DNA of 40,669 nt from positions 1 through 40,669 of the forward strand of contig SHZF01000039.1 in assembly GCA_009692425.1 (NCBI GenBank), given 5' to 3'. This stretch comes from Myxococcales bacterium. GTDB lineage: Bacteria > Myxococcota_A > UBA9042. Every line of letters starts with the position of its first letter. The first letter of the stretch is position 1. The notes under the pieces were generated by a model. It had not been told where the DNA came from and ran no database searches. It saw only the letters and a program-made list of their open reading frames with translations. This document shows positions 15,554 to 24,567 of the stretch, one piece after another. A program made the position numbers and the translations under genes.

Positions 15554-17977
15554 CTATTTCGGGTCCCGGCAGCAGCGGAAACCGACGCTTGCCGCCAGCG
15601 TCGCCGGCGCCGCAAACGCGCGGGCCGAGGTGCGCACTTCGGCCGCGCCGTCGCCGAACCAGCCACCGCGCAGCACGCGCGCCGTTCCCGTCACCGGTCC
15701 CTTGGGATTCGTCGTGCCCTTCGGTACGCCGGCATACGTTTCGGCGCCGTACCAGTCGGCGACCCACTCGCGCACGTTGCCGGCCATGTCGTGCTGGCCC
15801 GTCGGACTCTGGCCCTGCGGGCTCGCGCCGACTGCGTGGGGGCCCTTGGGCAGGCACCCCGCGAAGTTGGCCAGCGCGCACGTCGGCGCAGCATTGCCCC
15901 ACGGGTACCGCCGGGCGTCCTTACCGCGCGCGGCCAGCTCCCACTCCGCTTCGGTGCACCGGCGCCCGCCGCCAGCAAACGCGCAGTAGGTGCCCGCCTG
16001 TGCCCAGTTGACGAAATTGACCGGCATCGCTTCCTTGCCCGCAGCGCCAACCGTCGCGTCTGGCTGACCAAGCCCGCCGGCATCGCTGCACGCGCCCGCA
16101 TCGACGCACTTCGTGTAGCCCGCCGCCGTCACCTCCGTCTTGTCGACGAAGAAGCCGAGCAGCGCGACGTCGTGGGACGGCTTCTCGTCTTGCTTGCATT
16201 GGCTGTCGACGGCGGCGTTGCAGCCCATGGCAAACGTCGCACCCGCCACGAACGCCATGCCGGCCGGCGCGACGGCCTTGGTGCACTTGCCTGCGCTGCA
16301 GTACTGGTCCAGGCCGCACGCTACGCCGACCGTCACGGGCTTGACGACGCAGCCCTTCTTCCCATCGCACGCCTGGGTCGTGCACGCGTTCTTGTCGTCG
16401 CAGAGCTTGGCCGCACCCGCGAGGCACGCGCTGTCCTTGCAGTGGTCGCCCTCGGTGCACAGGTCCTGGTCCGCATCGCACGGGCCCGTCTGCGCGGTGT
16501 GCTTGCACTTGCCGTCGGCCTCGCAGCCGTCGTACGTGCACGGGTTCTTGTCGTCGCACGGGTTCTGCTTGCCGACGCAGAGGCCGGCTGCGCACGAGTC
16601 CTGCAAGCTGCACGCGTTGCCGTCGTCGCAGGTCTTGCCGTCCAGCGCCGCCGCCAGCCCGCACAGCCCGGTGAACGGCTCGCACAGGGCGACCTCGCAC
16701 GCCGTCCCCGCCACGCACGCCTTGGCAGGACCGGCCACGCACTTGCCCGCTTTGCACGCGTCGCCCTCGGTGCACGCATTGCCGTCGATGCACGCGGTAT
16801 CGGTGGTTGGCGTCGCGCTGCAGCCCTGCTTCGCCGCGCACGTGTTCAGCGTGCACGCATTGCCATCGTCGCACGCCAGCGGGCTCGGCAGATTGACGCA
16901 CCCGGTCAGTTTGTCGCAGGCGTCCAGCGTGCAGTCGATGCCGTCGTCGCAGGCCGTCGGCTTGCCGGCGCACACGCCGCCGTCGCCGCACGTGTCGGCA
17001 CTGCTGCACGCGTTGCCGTCGTCGCAGGCGGCGCCAGCCGTCGGCTTGCCCGCGCACACGGAATCCTTGCACACCAACGGCACGCACGGGTCCTTGCCCG
17101 CACAATCCACCGCCACCTGGCACGAACAAGACCCGGCGCCGCCCTTGCACAGGCCGCCTGCGCACGCGTCGTTCGCCGTGCACGAGTCGCCATCGGTGCA
17201 CGCGGCCGCCGTCGGCGTGTACAGGCAGCCCAGTGCCGCGTCGCACGTTTCGGCGGTGCACGGGTTGTTGTCGTTGCACGCTGCGGTCTGGGGCTCGTGC
17301 GTGCACCCCTTCTTGCTGTCGCAACCGTCGAACGTACACAGCGCACCGTCCTGGCACGACAACTGCACGGGCTGGTCGCTGCACGTGCCGAACACGCACA
17401 CGGTGCCGTCGAACGCGGTGACGCCTTGCAACGTCACGCACTTGCCGCCGCCGCACCCGGTGCCGTCGGCGACCGCCTTGGGCACGCACTGGCCCGCCAC
17501 GCACGCCAGCACCTGACAGGGCGACACCGGTTGGACGAGGGCGAGGCAGTCCGCATCCGTCGCGCACGGCCCGGTGGTGTCGCCGCCCGCGGTCTCGGGC
17601 ACGTTCGCGTCACCGTCGCCCTCGCCCACGCTGTCGGTGACAGCGTCGTCGACGTCCGCTCCGTCGAGCGCACGGGAGCCCGAGTCTACGTCCGCGTCGG
17701 CAGGGGATGGCCCATCGTCGTGCGGCGCCAACAGGTCTGCGGGGTCCGCGTCGGCGCCGTCGCGTCCAGTTGCCGCGTCTGTCAACGTGACATCCGACGG
17801 GTCTGCTGCGGCGTCCACGGCGTCGCTGAAAAACGTCCCGCCACCTTGGGGCGGCTGCACGACGATGTTGCCGCATGCTGCGGCGCCGAGGGTCGTGGGC
17901 AACAGCGCGAGGCGCACCGAGATCGACAACGTGCAACGCAACAAGGGCCGCTCCGGGAACGCCAGAATCCACCTCAC
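15554..17977 (-). CDS. Cys-rich repeat lipoprotein with FGE/sulfatase-modifying-factor-like domain
   Basis: 807 residues. The GTG at 17977 lies three bases after the stop of the HExxH gene. The leader LALLPTTLGAAAC has a lipobox with Cys35. An Asp/Ala-rich linker (about 45-130) precedes roughly twelve Cys-rich repeats of the type CDDGNACTxxxCxxxxGC (about 138-560), common in myxobacterial surface proteins. The last 240 residues are a formylglycine-generating-enzyme-like (SUMF1) domain: GMAFVAGATFAMGC, FFVDKTEVTAAGY, PVNFVNWAQAGTYCAF, DMAGNVREWVADW, RVLRGGWFGD, VGFRCCRD. The paired cysteines that bind copper in true FGE, normally just after RGGS, are absent, so this is probably a binding domain, as in many FGE-like surface proteins. 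It probably sits on the outer surface and is translated together with the HExxH enzyme. Confidence 0.82.
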   Translation of the reverse strand: MRWILAFPERPLLRCTLSISVRLALLPTTLGAAACGNIVVQPPQGGGTFFSDAVDAAADPSDVTLTDAATGRDGADADPADLLAPHDDGPSPADADVDSGSRALDGADVDDAVTDSVGEGDGDANVPETAGGDTTGPCATDADCLALVQPVSPCQVLACVAGQCVPKAVADGTGCGGGKCVTLQGVTAFDGTVCVFGTCSDQPVQLSCQDGALCTFDGCDSKKGCTHEPQTAACNDNNPCTAETCDAALGCLYTPTAAACTDGDSCTANDACAGGLCKGGAGSCSCQVAVDCAGKDPCVPLVCKDSVCAGKPTAGAACDDGNACSSADTCGDGGVCAGKPTACDDGIDCTLDACDKLTGCVNLPSPLACDDGNACTLNTCAAKQGCSATPTTDTACIDGNACTEGDACKAGKCVAGPAKACVAGTACEVALCEPFTGLCGLAAALDGKTCDDGNACSLQDSCAAGLCVGKQNPCDDKNPCTYDGCEADGKCKHTAQTGPCDADQDLCTEGDHCKDSACLAGAAKLCDDKNACTTQACDGKKGCVVKPVTVGVACGLDQYCSAGKCTKAVAPAGMAFVAGATFAMGCNAAVDSQCKQDEKPSHDVALLGFFVDKTEVTAAGYTKCVDAGACSDAGGLGQPDATVGAAGKEAMPVNFVNWAQAGTYCAFAGGGRRCTEAEWELAARGKDARRYPWGNAAPTCALANFAGCLPKGPHAVGASPQGQSPTGQHDMAGNVREWVADWYGAETYAGVPKGTTNPKGPVTGTARVLRGGWFGDGAAEVRTSARAFAAPATLAASVGFRCCRDPK

Positions 17978-17980
17978 AGC

Positions 17981-19303
17981 CTAGGCGTCAGCCAGCGCAG
18001 CGTCAAAGAACTCACCCTCTGTCGCGGGCACCGTGCCAAACGTCACAGCCTCGTAGCGGGTGAACTCATCGTCGAGCCGCCGCATCTCGGCCAGCACGGC
18101 CCGCCCTGCGAGCGTCGGCTGGCCGTTGGCGAGCACCGTGTGGGCGCCGGCCCGGTTCATGCGCAGGATCGTGCGGAAGCGCTGCACGAACGCTCGATTG
18201 GCGGCGAGACCCGGTTCCTGCGCCAGCATGTGGCGGTACAGCATCGCGACAGGCTGGAAGGCGTGGACGGCGAGCACCACGCCGTGCAGTGGGCGCGGGT
18301 CGGGCCGCACCGGCGACGGGTAGAGCGGCGCAAACGCGTTGTGCAGCAGCGGGTCGAGCGTGAACAGCGCGTTGAGCTTGTTGTGTTGGAACTCGTGGAT
18401 CAGCGCCTCAGTCATCGTCATCTCCTGGGGGTGCAGTGTGAGATACACGAGCCCGACCGCCTCCTGGTAAGACGCCGACAGATGTTTTTCCGGGTGCCAG
18501 CCGACCGGGACGACCAGGCGCAGGAGCAGGCGCATCTCGTCGAACAGGAGTGGCAGGTGCCGCTCGATGGCCTGGCACGAACTCCGCAGCGCGGCAAGCC
18601 AGTCTTGCAGTGGCCGGTCGCCGAGGTCGAGCGTGTTGCCGCGCTTGTCGGGGTGGGCCTCGAAGTCCGACAGCGGGTTGTTGTCGGCGAGCGCCAGCCA
18701 GGTACCCGGCACGATCTCGCAGTACGGCCGCCGCAGTGTGCACGCAGGCAGCCCAGCCGCGGGAATCTGCGCGAGTTCGAGAGTACCGAGCACTTCGCCC
18801 TTGCCGAGCACGTCGAGGTGACCATCGCGCAGCCGCCACGCCCGCACGCGCGGCTCGGCCGTCACCTCCAGGTTGAGCGCGGGCGCCAACAGCCGCGGCA
18901 TCTGGCCTTCGGCGCCGGGGCCCAACGTCACGGGCACGCCGAGGTCGGCCGTCGCGGCCAGGTCGAGCAGCAGCAGCGCCGCCGCCTCGCGCAGCCAGCG
19001 GCCGAGGGCGGCGTAGTCTCGCGCGGGGCCGGCATGGCCCACGATGCAGCGCAGCAATGTGGACAGTGTCGGCATGCGCAGCGCGGCGAGGATGCGGCGG
19101 GGGTCGCGGCGCTGCACACGGCCGCACACGGCGAGCAATTCGTGGTACAGGGCCCGCTCAGTCTCAGGAACCGCGGCGACGGGCAGCCGGGCGAATTCGC
19201 TCCACAGCTGCTGAAGGCACGCGCCGTATACGCGCCGCAGGGTCGCCGTTGATCCGTCAGCGAGCGTCAGGTCAGGAACATCGAACGGGAGCGGCAGGGC
19301 CAT
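17981..19303 (-). CDS. HExxH-type peptide beta-hydroxylase-like protein
   Basis: 440 residues from the ATG at 19303, which has GGAAG seven bases upstream. The motif ALIHEFQHNKLNAL puts HExxH at 303-307, followed about 25 residues later by LYPSPVRPDPRPLHGV. That combination is characteristic of the HExxH-motif family named in databases as aKG-HExxH-type peptide beta-hydroxylases, usually found beside RiPP clusters; the assignment rests on motif memory. Such enzymes are thought to use Fe(II) and 2-oxoglutarate, not to cleave peptides. No signal peptide, so cytoplasmic. No radical-SAM enzyme or RiPP precursor is visible nearby. The only coupled gene is the downstream Cys-rich lipoprotein, whose Asp/Asn-dense repeats are a possible substrate. 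It is divergent from the gene at 19382, so a shared promoter region lies at 19304-19370. Confidence 0.75.
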   Translation of the reverse strand: MALPLPFDVPDLTLADGSTATLRRVYGACLQQLWSEFARLPVAAVPETERALYHELLAVCGRVQRRDPRRILAALRMPTLSTLLRCIVGHAGPARDYAALGRWLREAAALLLLDLAATADLGVPVTLGPGAEGQMPRLLAPALNLEVTAEPRVRAWRLRDGHLDVLGKGEVLGTLELAQIPAAGLPACTLRRPYCEIVPGTWLALADNNPLSDFEAHPDKRGNTLDLGDRPLQDWLAALRSSCQAIERHLPLLFDEMRLLLRLVVPVGWHPEKHLSASYQEAVGLVYLTLHPQEMTMTEALIHEFQHNKLNALFTLDPLLHNAFAPLYPSPVRPDPRPLHGVVLAVHAFQPVAMLYRHMLAQEPGLAANRAFVQRFRTILRMNRAGAHTVLANGQPTLAGRAVLAEMRRLDDEFTRYEAVTFGTVPATEGEFFDAALADA

Positions 19304-19381
19304 GACATTAGCTTCCACGCCCGCGCCACCCTGTCAACGACGGCGCGGGTGTGCTAGCGTTTCGCCGCCCGGAGGTTGCCC

Positions 19382-20671
19382 ATGTCGTCCGCCTTGCTGC
19401 CCCGATCGTGCCGGACCGCCCGGCTTGTCCTGCTCAGCACTGCGAGCATGGCCAGTATTGCCGCGGGCTCCTGCAGTGCGTCCGCGCCGCCACCCGCCAC
19501 GACCCCGGCCGGCTCCGACGCGGGCACCACGACTGGCAGCGCGAGCGACCTCGTCGCCCAGGGCGGCTTGCAGTTCACCTACGCCGGCAGCCCGATTGCC
19601 GTCGACTTCGCCGGTCAAGTTGCCGGGCACACCGTGACGCACAAGCTGAATCCCGGCGGCCAGGGCCCGGCCTGCATCACGCAGTTCGACCTCACCGTCG
19701 CGCGGCCCGACGGCTCGTGCCGGCTCGACCTGCAATGGATGCGCAAGGCCGACGGGCTCGCCCTCGCCAAGGCGCGCTTCTTTGCGGTGACGACGTCGGA
19801 CAAGAGCGGCAGCCTCGTGAACTGCGCCGGCTGGCCGAAGGAAGCAGGCGCGGGCGAAATCGTGTTCGAGGGCACGTCGGATACGGCCACGATCTCGCAG
19901 AATGCGGTACCGAAGCCGCACTCGGGCGACAAGGACGCGAAGGTGGCCGGCGTCACGGTGTCGATGTCCGGCACGCTGGACTTGAAGAAGGCGGGCAAGA
20001 AGTTCGCGCTCGACCTCGGCAAGCTCAGTTTCAAGGGCACGCTGCTGTCGAAGGGCCGCACCGACGTGTCATGCGGCTCGGCGCAAGCGGTCGGCACGGA
20101 GTTCTGTGCCAAGACGGCCGAGGGTGTCGACCCCGGCAGCCTGTTGCGCCGCAGCGTGAAGTTGCACCGCTGCGACGACGACGAGCCGTTCGATTTCGGC
20201 GCGCTGTGCGGCAACGACGCGATCTGGCTGGTGTCGCACCACATGTGGCTGGCGACCGCCGCGACGAACACGACCGAGGGCTTCGGCCCCGAACTCGCCT
20301 CGGCCTATGCGAAGTGGAAGGACAAGCGCGTCGGCACCGCCTTCATCCTCGCCGAGGGCGCCAAGAAAATCGCCGTGCCCGACCCCGCCAACCCCGGCAA
20401 GTTCAAGGCCGACGGGCCGGCACCGACGGCTCAGGAATGCAACGACCTCAAGGCGAAATACAAGATCCCCGACGACGTCGTGATGCTGTACGACAAGGGC
20501 AAGAAACTCGTGTTCGCCGATTCGAGCCTCCAGTCGGTTAACTACATCCCGTGGCACGTATTCGCGCGCGGCGATGGCGTCATTTCGTCGCTGCTGCCCA
20601 AGCCCGACGGCAAGGCTCCGACCGGAGCGGACGTCGATGCCGGCATCCAGAAGGCGATCGACGGAAACTAG
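19382..20671 (+). CDS. Lipoprotein with possible inactive thioredoxin-like domain
   Basis: 429 residues. The ATG follows GGAGG by six bases. The leader ASMASIAAGSC ends in a lipobox, followed by a Ser/Thr/Ala linker. The first half (55-235) is beta-rich with no family I recognise. In the second half, FDFGALCGNDAIWLVSHHMW resembles the start of a redoxin/thioredoxin-like domain, where the CxxC pair usually follows; here those positions read HHMWLAT, so redox catalysis is unlikely. The protein is probably attached to a membrane facing the periplasm or outside. It heads a plus-strand run; the next gene begins directly after its TAG. Confidence 0.65.
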   Translation: MSSALLPRSCRTARLVLLSTASMASIAAGSCSASAPPPATTPAGSDAGTTTGSASDLVAQGGLQFTYAGSPIAVDFAGQVAGHTVTHKLNPGGQGPACITQFDLTVARPDGSCRLDLQWMRKADGLALAKARFFAVTTSDKSGSLVNCAGWPKEAGAGEIVFEGTSDTATISQNAVPKPHSGDKDAKVAGVTVSMSGTLDLKKAGKKFALDLGKLSFKGTLLSKGRTDVSCGSAQAVGTEFCAKTAEGVDPGSLLRRSVKLHRCDDDEPFDFGALCGNDAIWLVSHHMWLATAATNTTEGFGPELASAYAKWKDKRVGTAFILAEGAKKIAVPDPANPGKFKADGPAPTAQECNDLKAKYKIPDDVVMLYDKGKKLVFADSSLQSVNYIPWHVFARGDGVISSLLPKPDGKAPTGADVDAGIQKAIDGN

Positions 20672-21745
20672 ATGACATTGCGAGGAGCCGTGCTGGCCAC
20701 CGGGGGTGCCGTCGTGCTGTGGGTCGGCGGCGCGGTGCCTGCCAGTGCGTGCACGGTGCGACTCAAGGCCGACGGCAACACCGCGGCCATTCAGCATGCC
20801 CTGGACCGGCCAGGCAACCCGTTGATTTGTCTTGAGTCTGGCGTATATAAGGGCGCGCGCCTGGTGGCGGCGCGTTCGGCGCGCATCCGCAACGTCGGCA
20901 AGGACCGTGTCGTGTTGTCGGCTGGCAGCCAGGGGCGCGTGCTCACCGTGATGCAGGCGGGCATCGACGTCGTGCTCGAAGGGATCACGCTGACCGACGG
21001 CAAGGCACCGCGCGGCGGTGGGGTCGCGCTCGATGCGGCGAGCCGGGTCACGCTGCGCGACTGCTGGCTCACGCAGAACACGGCGACCTCGCAAGGAGGC
21101 GGCGGCATCTCGGCGAGCGCGGGCGAAGTCGTGCTGGTGCGCTCGCGCGTGACCCACAACGTCGCCGACATCGCAGCAGCGATCGACCTGACCGGCACGG
21201 CCAAGGCCCGCATCGTCGCCAGCCTGATCGCCGACAACCAGCCGACCGCGACCGGGTTCGGCCCGCTGCGCCTGTCCGATGCCGCCAGCCTCGACCTGCG
21301 CCTGTCGACGCTGGCCTACAACGGCGGCAACGGTGTGTACCTGCAACCATCGGGTCAAGGCCGCACGCGCGCGACACTCGACTCGGTGATCGTGATGGGC
21401 AAGCCCGATGCGGTCGCCGTCAGCCGCACCGAAGCCGAGCATGTCACGGTCTCCCGCAGCGTGCTGCACGGTGCGGCCGGCTACGTCCCCAAAGACCTCG
21501 CGACCACGCACGCACTGCCCGGCTTCGACCTCGTCAATGCCGAGCGCTACCGCCCCATCGTCGGCTCTGCGGCCATCGCGCGCGGTCGCTGCAGCGGGGC
21601 CGACGCTGGCCGCGACCTCAGTGGCCGACTCCGGTCCGCCGTGTGCAGTGCGGGGGCCCTGGAGGCGGCGCCGGATGTGACCCGCAAGACTCTGCAAGAG
21701 CGCGCCAAGGCCGCCCAGGCCCAACCGAAGGAGTCGCCATGGTGA
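20672..21745 (+). CDS. Secreted right-handed beta-helix protein
   Basis: 357 residues. A signal peptide (GAVLATGGAVVLWVGGAVPASA) is followed by repeating short beta strands with G/N/A turns (VVLEGITLTDGKAPRGGGVAL, RVTLRDCWLTQNTATS, EVVLVRSRVTHNVAD, RIVASLIADNQ, LDLRLSTLAYNGGNGVYL). This is typical of a right-handed parallel beta helix, the fold of pectate lyases and Pmp-like surface proteins. No catalytic residues of a polysaccharide lyase can be picked out, so binding is as likely as catalysis. The ATG directly follows the previous stop, and its own stop overlaps the next start (ATGGTGA), so it is translationally coupled on both sides. Confidence 0.75.
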   Translation: MTLRGAVLATGGAVVLWVGGAVPASACTVRLKADGNTAAIQHALDRPGNPLICLESGVYKGARLVAARSARIRNVGKDRVVLSAGSQGRVLTVMQAGIDVVLEGITLTDGKAPRGGGVALDAASRVTLRDCWLTQNTATSQGGGGISASAGEVVLVRSRVTHNVADIAAAIDLTGTAKARIVASLIADNQPTATGFGPLRLSDAASLDLRLSTLAYNGGNGVYLQPSGQGRTRATLDSVIVMGKPDAVAVSRTEAEHVTVSRSVLHGAAGYVPKDLATTHALPGFDLVNAERYRPIVGSAAIARGRCSGADAGRDLSGRLRSAVCSAGALEAAPDVTRKTLQERAKAAQAQPKESPW

Positions 21746-23427
21746 AGCGCGAACCCGCCGCAGTGGCACCCCTGCCGGGGACCGCAGTGCCCAGCCGGCG
21801 CGACCTGCTCGAACGCCTGGCCATGGCTGCCGTTGCGGTACCCCTCGGCTGTGCGGGCGATCCGGTCGCGGCTGCCAGCACGGACGCGGTCTCCGGTGCG
21901 GGAGCGGACAGCGCCAACGACGGCGTCGGTCCGGACGGAGCCGATGCCGGCGCCGGACCCGCAGACGCCGTCAGAACTACAGACGCCGCCGGCTCTACAG
22001 ACGTCGCCGGGGCGCAGGACACGCCGGCCGCCGCTGTGTGCCAGCCCGCGGGGGTCGGTGCCACGGTCGCGCTGGGTCCCTTGTCGGGCGGTTGCACCCA
22101 CACGAGCGTGCGCCTCGCCGTGATCGCTTCGGGGCCGGCCCAGGTGGAATTCGAACTGGTCCCCGTCGGCGGAGGCAAGGCCTACCGGTCGGGCTGCGCG
22201 ATGGCGACCGAGGCCGACGATTTCGCGGTCGTCGTCGCCGTCACCGGCCTGCCGCCCGACACCCGTTTCGAAGCGACGCCGCTGCTCGACGGCAAGCCCC
22301 ACGCCAGCGCCGCCATCCGCACGCGCACGTTTCCCACGCCAGGCCAGGCGCGGCCGTTCTCGCTCGCGTTCGGCTCGTGCCAGCGCCATTCGCAGGAGGG
22401 CCCCGGGCCGTCGGCCGGCAAGGTCTTTGAAGTGGCGGCGGCGTGGACCGAGGCGCCGTGGTTCTTCGTGCAAGCCGGCGACTGGACGTACCCCGACTAT
22501 GCCTTTGCCAAGAACGGCAAGGACGCGCAAGGGCTGAACTTTTCGGCGCATCCGGCAGAACTGCGCAAGGCGTGGCGCCGCAAGCTCGACCCGACCTATC
22601 CGATGCGCAAGCTTGTCGCCGAGGTGCCGCTCGCCCACGTGTGGGACGACCACGACTTCGCCGAGAACAACGCATCGAAAGACGTCACCGGCAAGCCGGA
22701 GGACCGCGTCGCCGCCTTTCGGCGCTATGTGCCGCACTGGCCGCTGCCGGCGACGAACGCGGGCGTGTGGCAGCGGTTCAACGTCGGCCATGTCGATGTG
22801 TTTCTTACCGACATGCGCTCGCAGCGCACGCCCATCGGCAAGGCCCTGGTCAAGCAACCCGACGGCAAGCTCAAACTGGTCGAACCGCCCGGCCACGCGA
22901 TCTTCGGCGCGGCCCAGATCGCCTGGCTCGTCGACGGCCTGAAGGCATCGACGGCGCTGTGGAAGGTCGTGGTGTTTCCCGTCGAGGTCAATCCGACGTA
23001 CGACGTGCTGCTGGCCAAGGCGCTCGACACGGGCATCCCGCTGCTGGTCGAGGCGATCGGCGACAGCGGCGCTGGCTATCCCACCGAGCGCAAACAGATT
23101 CTCGACTTGCACACGACGGGTGCGGTGAAAAATCTGCTGTTCCTCACCGGCGACGCCCACATGGCGGCCCTGCGCACGGCCGGCCCCGACTGTCCGACCG
23201 TGTTCATGAGTGCCAACCTCGACATCGCTCAGGCACCCATCATGGATGCCGTCGACGCCTTCGAGATCGACCGCAAGTCGATCTGGAACGTGTGGAGCCA
23301 GGACGGCGCCGGCAAGAATACCATCGGCCGCGTGCGCTTCGAGACCACGCCGCAGCACCGCGCGGTGCTCGAGTGCTGGGACGTCGACGGCAAGCTCTTG
23401 CAGGAACTGACCGTCGACGCGAAGTAG
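21739..23427 (+). CDS. PhoD-like metallophosphatase, Tat-exported lipoprotein
   Basis: 562 residues. The ATG at 21739 has AAGGAG five bases upstream. The leader has a twin-arginine motif (SRRDLLERLAM, 19-29) and a lipobox PLGC with Cys38, so it is probably exported folded and lipid-anchored. After an Ala/Asp linker there is a PhoD N-terminal-like beta domain, then the catalytic part: FSLAFGSCQRHS, FFVQAGDWTYPDY, AHVWDDHDFAENN near 300 and LTGDAHMAALR near 470. These fit the metal-binding Asp/His set of PhoD phosphatases, which release phosphate from diesters and monoesters using calcium and iron. Substrate and phosphate regulation are unknown; I see no Pho-box. It sits between the beta-helix gene and the ATP-grasp gene. 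Confidence 0.85.
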   Translation: MVKREPAAVAPLPGTAVPSRRDLLERLAMAAVAVPLGCAGDPVAAASTDAVSGAGADSANDGVGPDGADAGAGPADAVRTTDAAGSTDVAGAQDTPAAAVCQPAGVGATVALGPLSGGCTHTSVRLAVIASGPAQVEFELVPVGGGKAYRSGCAMATEADDFAVVVAVTGLPPDTRFEATPLLDGKPHASAAIRTRTFPTPGQARPFSLAFGSCQRHSQEGPGPSAGKVFEVAAAWTEAPWFFVQAGDWTYPDYAFAKNGKDAQGLNFSAHPAELRKAWRRKLDPTYPMRKLVAEVPLAHVWDDHDFAENNASKDVTGKPEDRVAAFRRYVPHWPLPATNAGVWQRFNVGHVDVFLTDMRSQRTPIGKALVKQPDGKLKLVEPPGHAIFGAAQIAWLVDGLKASTALWKVVVFPVEVNPTYDVLLAKALDTGIPLLVEAIGDSGAGYPTERKQILDLHTTGAVKNLLFLTGDAHMAALRTAGPDCPTVFMSANLDIAQAPIMDAVDAFEIDRKSIWNVWSQDGAGKNTIGRVRFETTPQHRAVLECWDVDGKLLQELTVDAK

Positions 23428-23466
23428 CCGTCTGCACTCTGCCAACCAGCCCTGCGAGGTGCCGCG

Positions 23467-24438
23467 ATGCCCACACCCGACCTTGTCGTCCTGTTCGAAC
23501 ACCCCCAGTGGCAACAGCCGTTGTTCGACGCGCTCACCCGCCGCGGCATCCGTTACGAGGCGTTCGACCTCAAATCGGCGACGGTCGGCATCGGCGACGT
23601 GCCGCGGGCGCCGTTGTACTTTAACCAGGCCAGTCCGAGCGCATACGTGCGCGGCAACACGCGGGCCGTGCCGCTGGCGCTGGCGCTGATGGAAGACCTG
23701 GAGGCCCAGGGCGTGCGCGTGCTCAACGGCTCGCCCGCGTTCCGGTTCGAGCTGAGCAAGTTGGCGCAGGTGCGCGCGATGGCAAAGCTGGGCATCGACC
23801 ACGCGGCGACGGTGGCGTTCAACGACGTAGACGCGCTGCGGCGGCGGGCGGGCGACCTGCGCTTCCCGGCGATCTTGAAGCCGAACCAGGGCGGCAGCGG
23901 CGCACGCATGTTCAAGGTCGAATCGGTGGACGAGGTCGAGACCCTGCTGCGGCTCCAGCCCGACTTGTGGTTTCCAGACAACTTGCTGCTTTTGCAGGAA
24001 TACCTGCCACACGACGCGCCCGGTCGCGGCATCGCGCGGCTGGAGTTCGTGGGCGGCGAGTTGCTGTACGCGATGCGGGTGCGCTCCAGTGGTGCGTTCA
24101 ACCTGTGCCCGTCCGAGGTGTGCCATCCCGTCGATGGGGTCGAGGGAGCGTGTGCCTTGCCGGCGGCGCAGCCGGCGCTGGCCCCGCAGTTCGACCCATA
24201 CCCAGAGGTGCCGGCCGAGGCGGTGGCGACGGCCCAGCGACTGTTTCGCGCGGGTCAGTTGGACATCGGCGGGATCGAGTACCTCGACACGCCCGACGGG
24301 CGCCGGGTGTTCTATGACGTGAACGCGAACTCCAACCTGCGGCGGCCGGTCGCGCTGGCGTTCGGGTTCGATCCGTTCGAGAAGGTGGTGGATTGGTTGG
24401 GGCGGGAGATCGCGGGCGCTCTGCGCGGTGGCGGGTAG
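23467..24438 (+). CDS. RimK-like ATP-grasp ligase
   Basis: 323 residues, ATG preceded by GAGG. The N-terminal third (DLVVLFEHPQWQQPLFDAL) is the pre-ATP-grasp domain. The ATP-grasp fold follows: FPAILKPNQGGSGARM for the nucleotide lysine and Gly-rich loop, LLLLQEYLPHD, and FYDVNANSN near 281-289 for the magnesium ligands. Family members join a carboxylate to an amine or thiol (glutathione synthetase, RimK, peptide ligases). The partner substrates cannot be told from sequence. It lies 39 bases after the PhoD gene on the same strand, probably co-transcribed, though a functional link with the phosphatase is not obvious. Confidence 0.8.
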   Translation: MPTPDLVVLFEHPQWQQPLFDALTRRGIRYEAFDLKSATVGIGDVPRAPLYFNQASPSAYVRGNTRAVPLALALMEDLEAQGVRVLNGSPAFRFELSKLAQVRAMAKLGIDHAATVAFNDVDALRRRAGDLRFPAILKPNQGGSGARMFKVESVDEVETLLRLQPDLWFPDNLLLLQEYLPHDAPGRGIARLEFVGGELLYAMRVRSSGAFNLCPSEVCHPVDGVEGACALPAAQPALAPQFDPYPEVPAEAVATAQRLFRAGQLDIGGIEYLDTPDGRRVFYDVNANSNLRRPVALAFGFDPFEKVVDWLGREIAGALRGGG

Positions 24439-24567
24439 CCCTGCCCGTCTGGCTGCGCCGTGCGAAGCAGCGCGTCACGCCCGCCGGAACGCCGCTGCGT
24501 ACCCGTACGCGATGCTGTGCGCAAGGCGCGGACCCGTCACGCCTGCGGCGGCGGGGCGGCGCACGCG

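Noticed and set aside
15554-16260. True formylglycine-generating enzyme
   Set aside because: The fold is present but the essential cysteine pair after the RGG motif is missing, so a catalytic call is not supported.
16100-17560. Periodic GCACG/TCGTCGCA pattern resembling a repeat array
   Set aside because: The period varies and follows the Cys-rich protein repeats; there are no constant repeats with unique spacers, so it is not CRISPR.
15518-19252. A 1244-codon plus-strand open frame
   Set aside because: It is antisense to the Cys-rich lipoprotein and HExxH genes, is Arg/Ala/Val-rich without domains, and arises from high third-position GC on the other strand.
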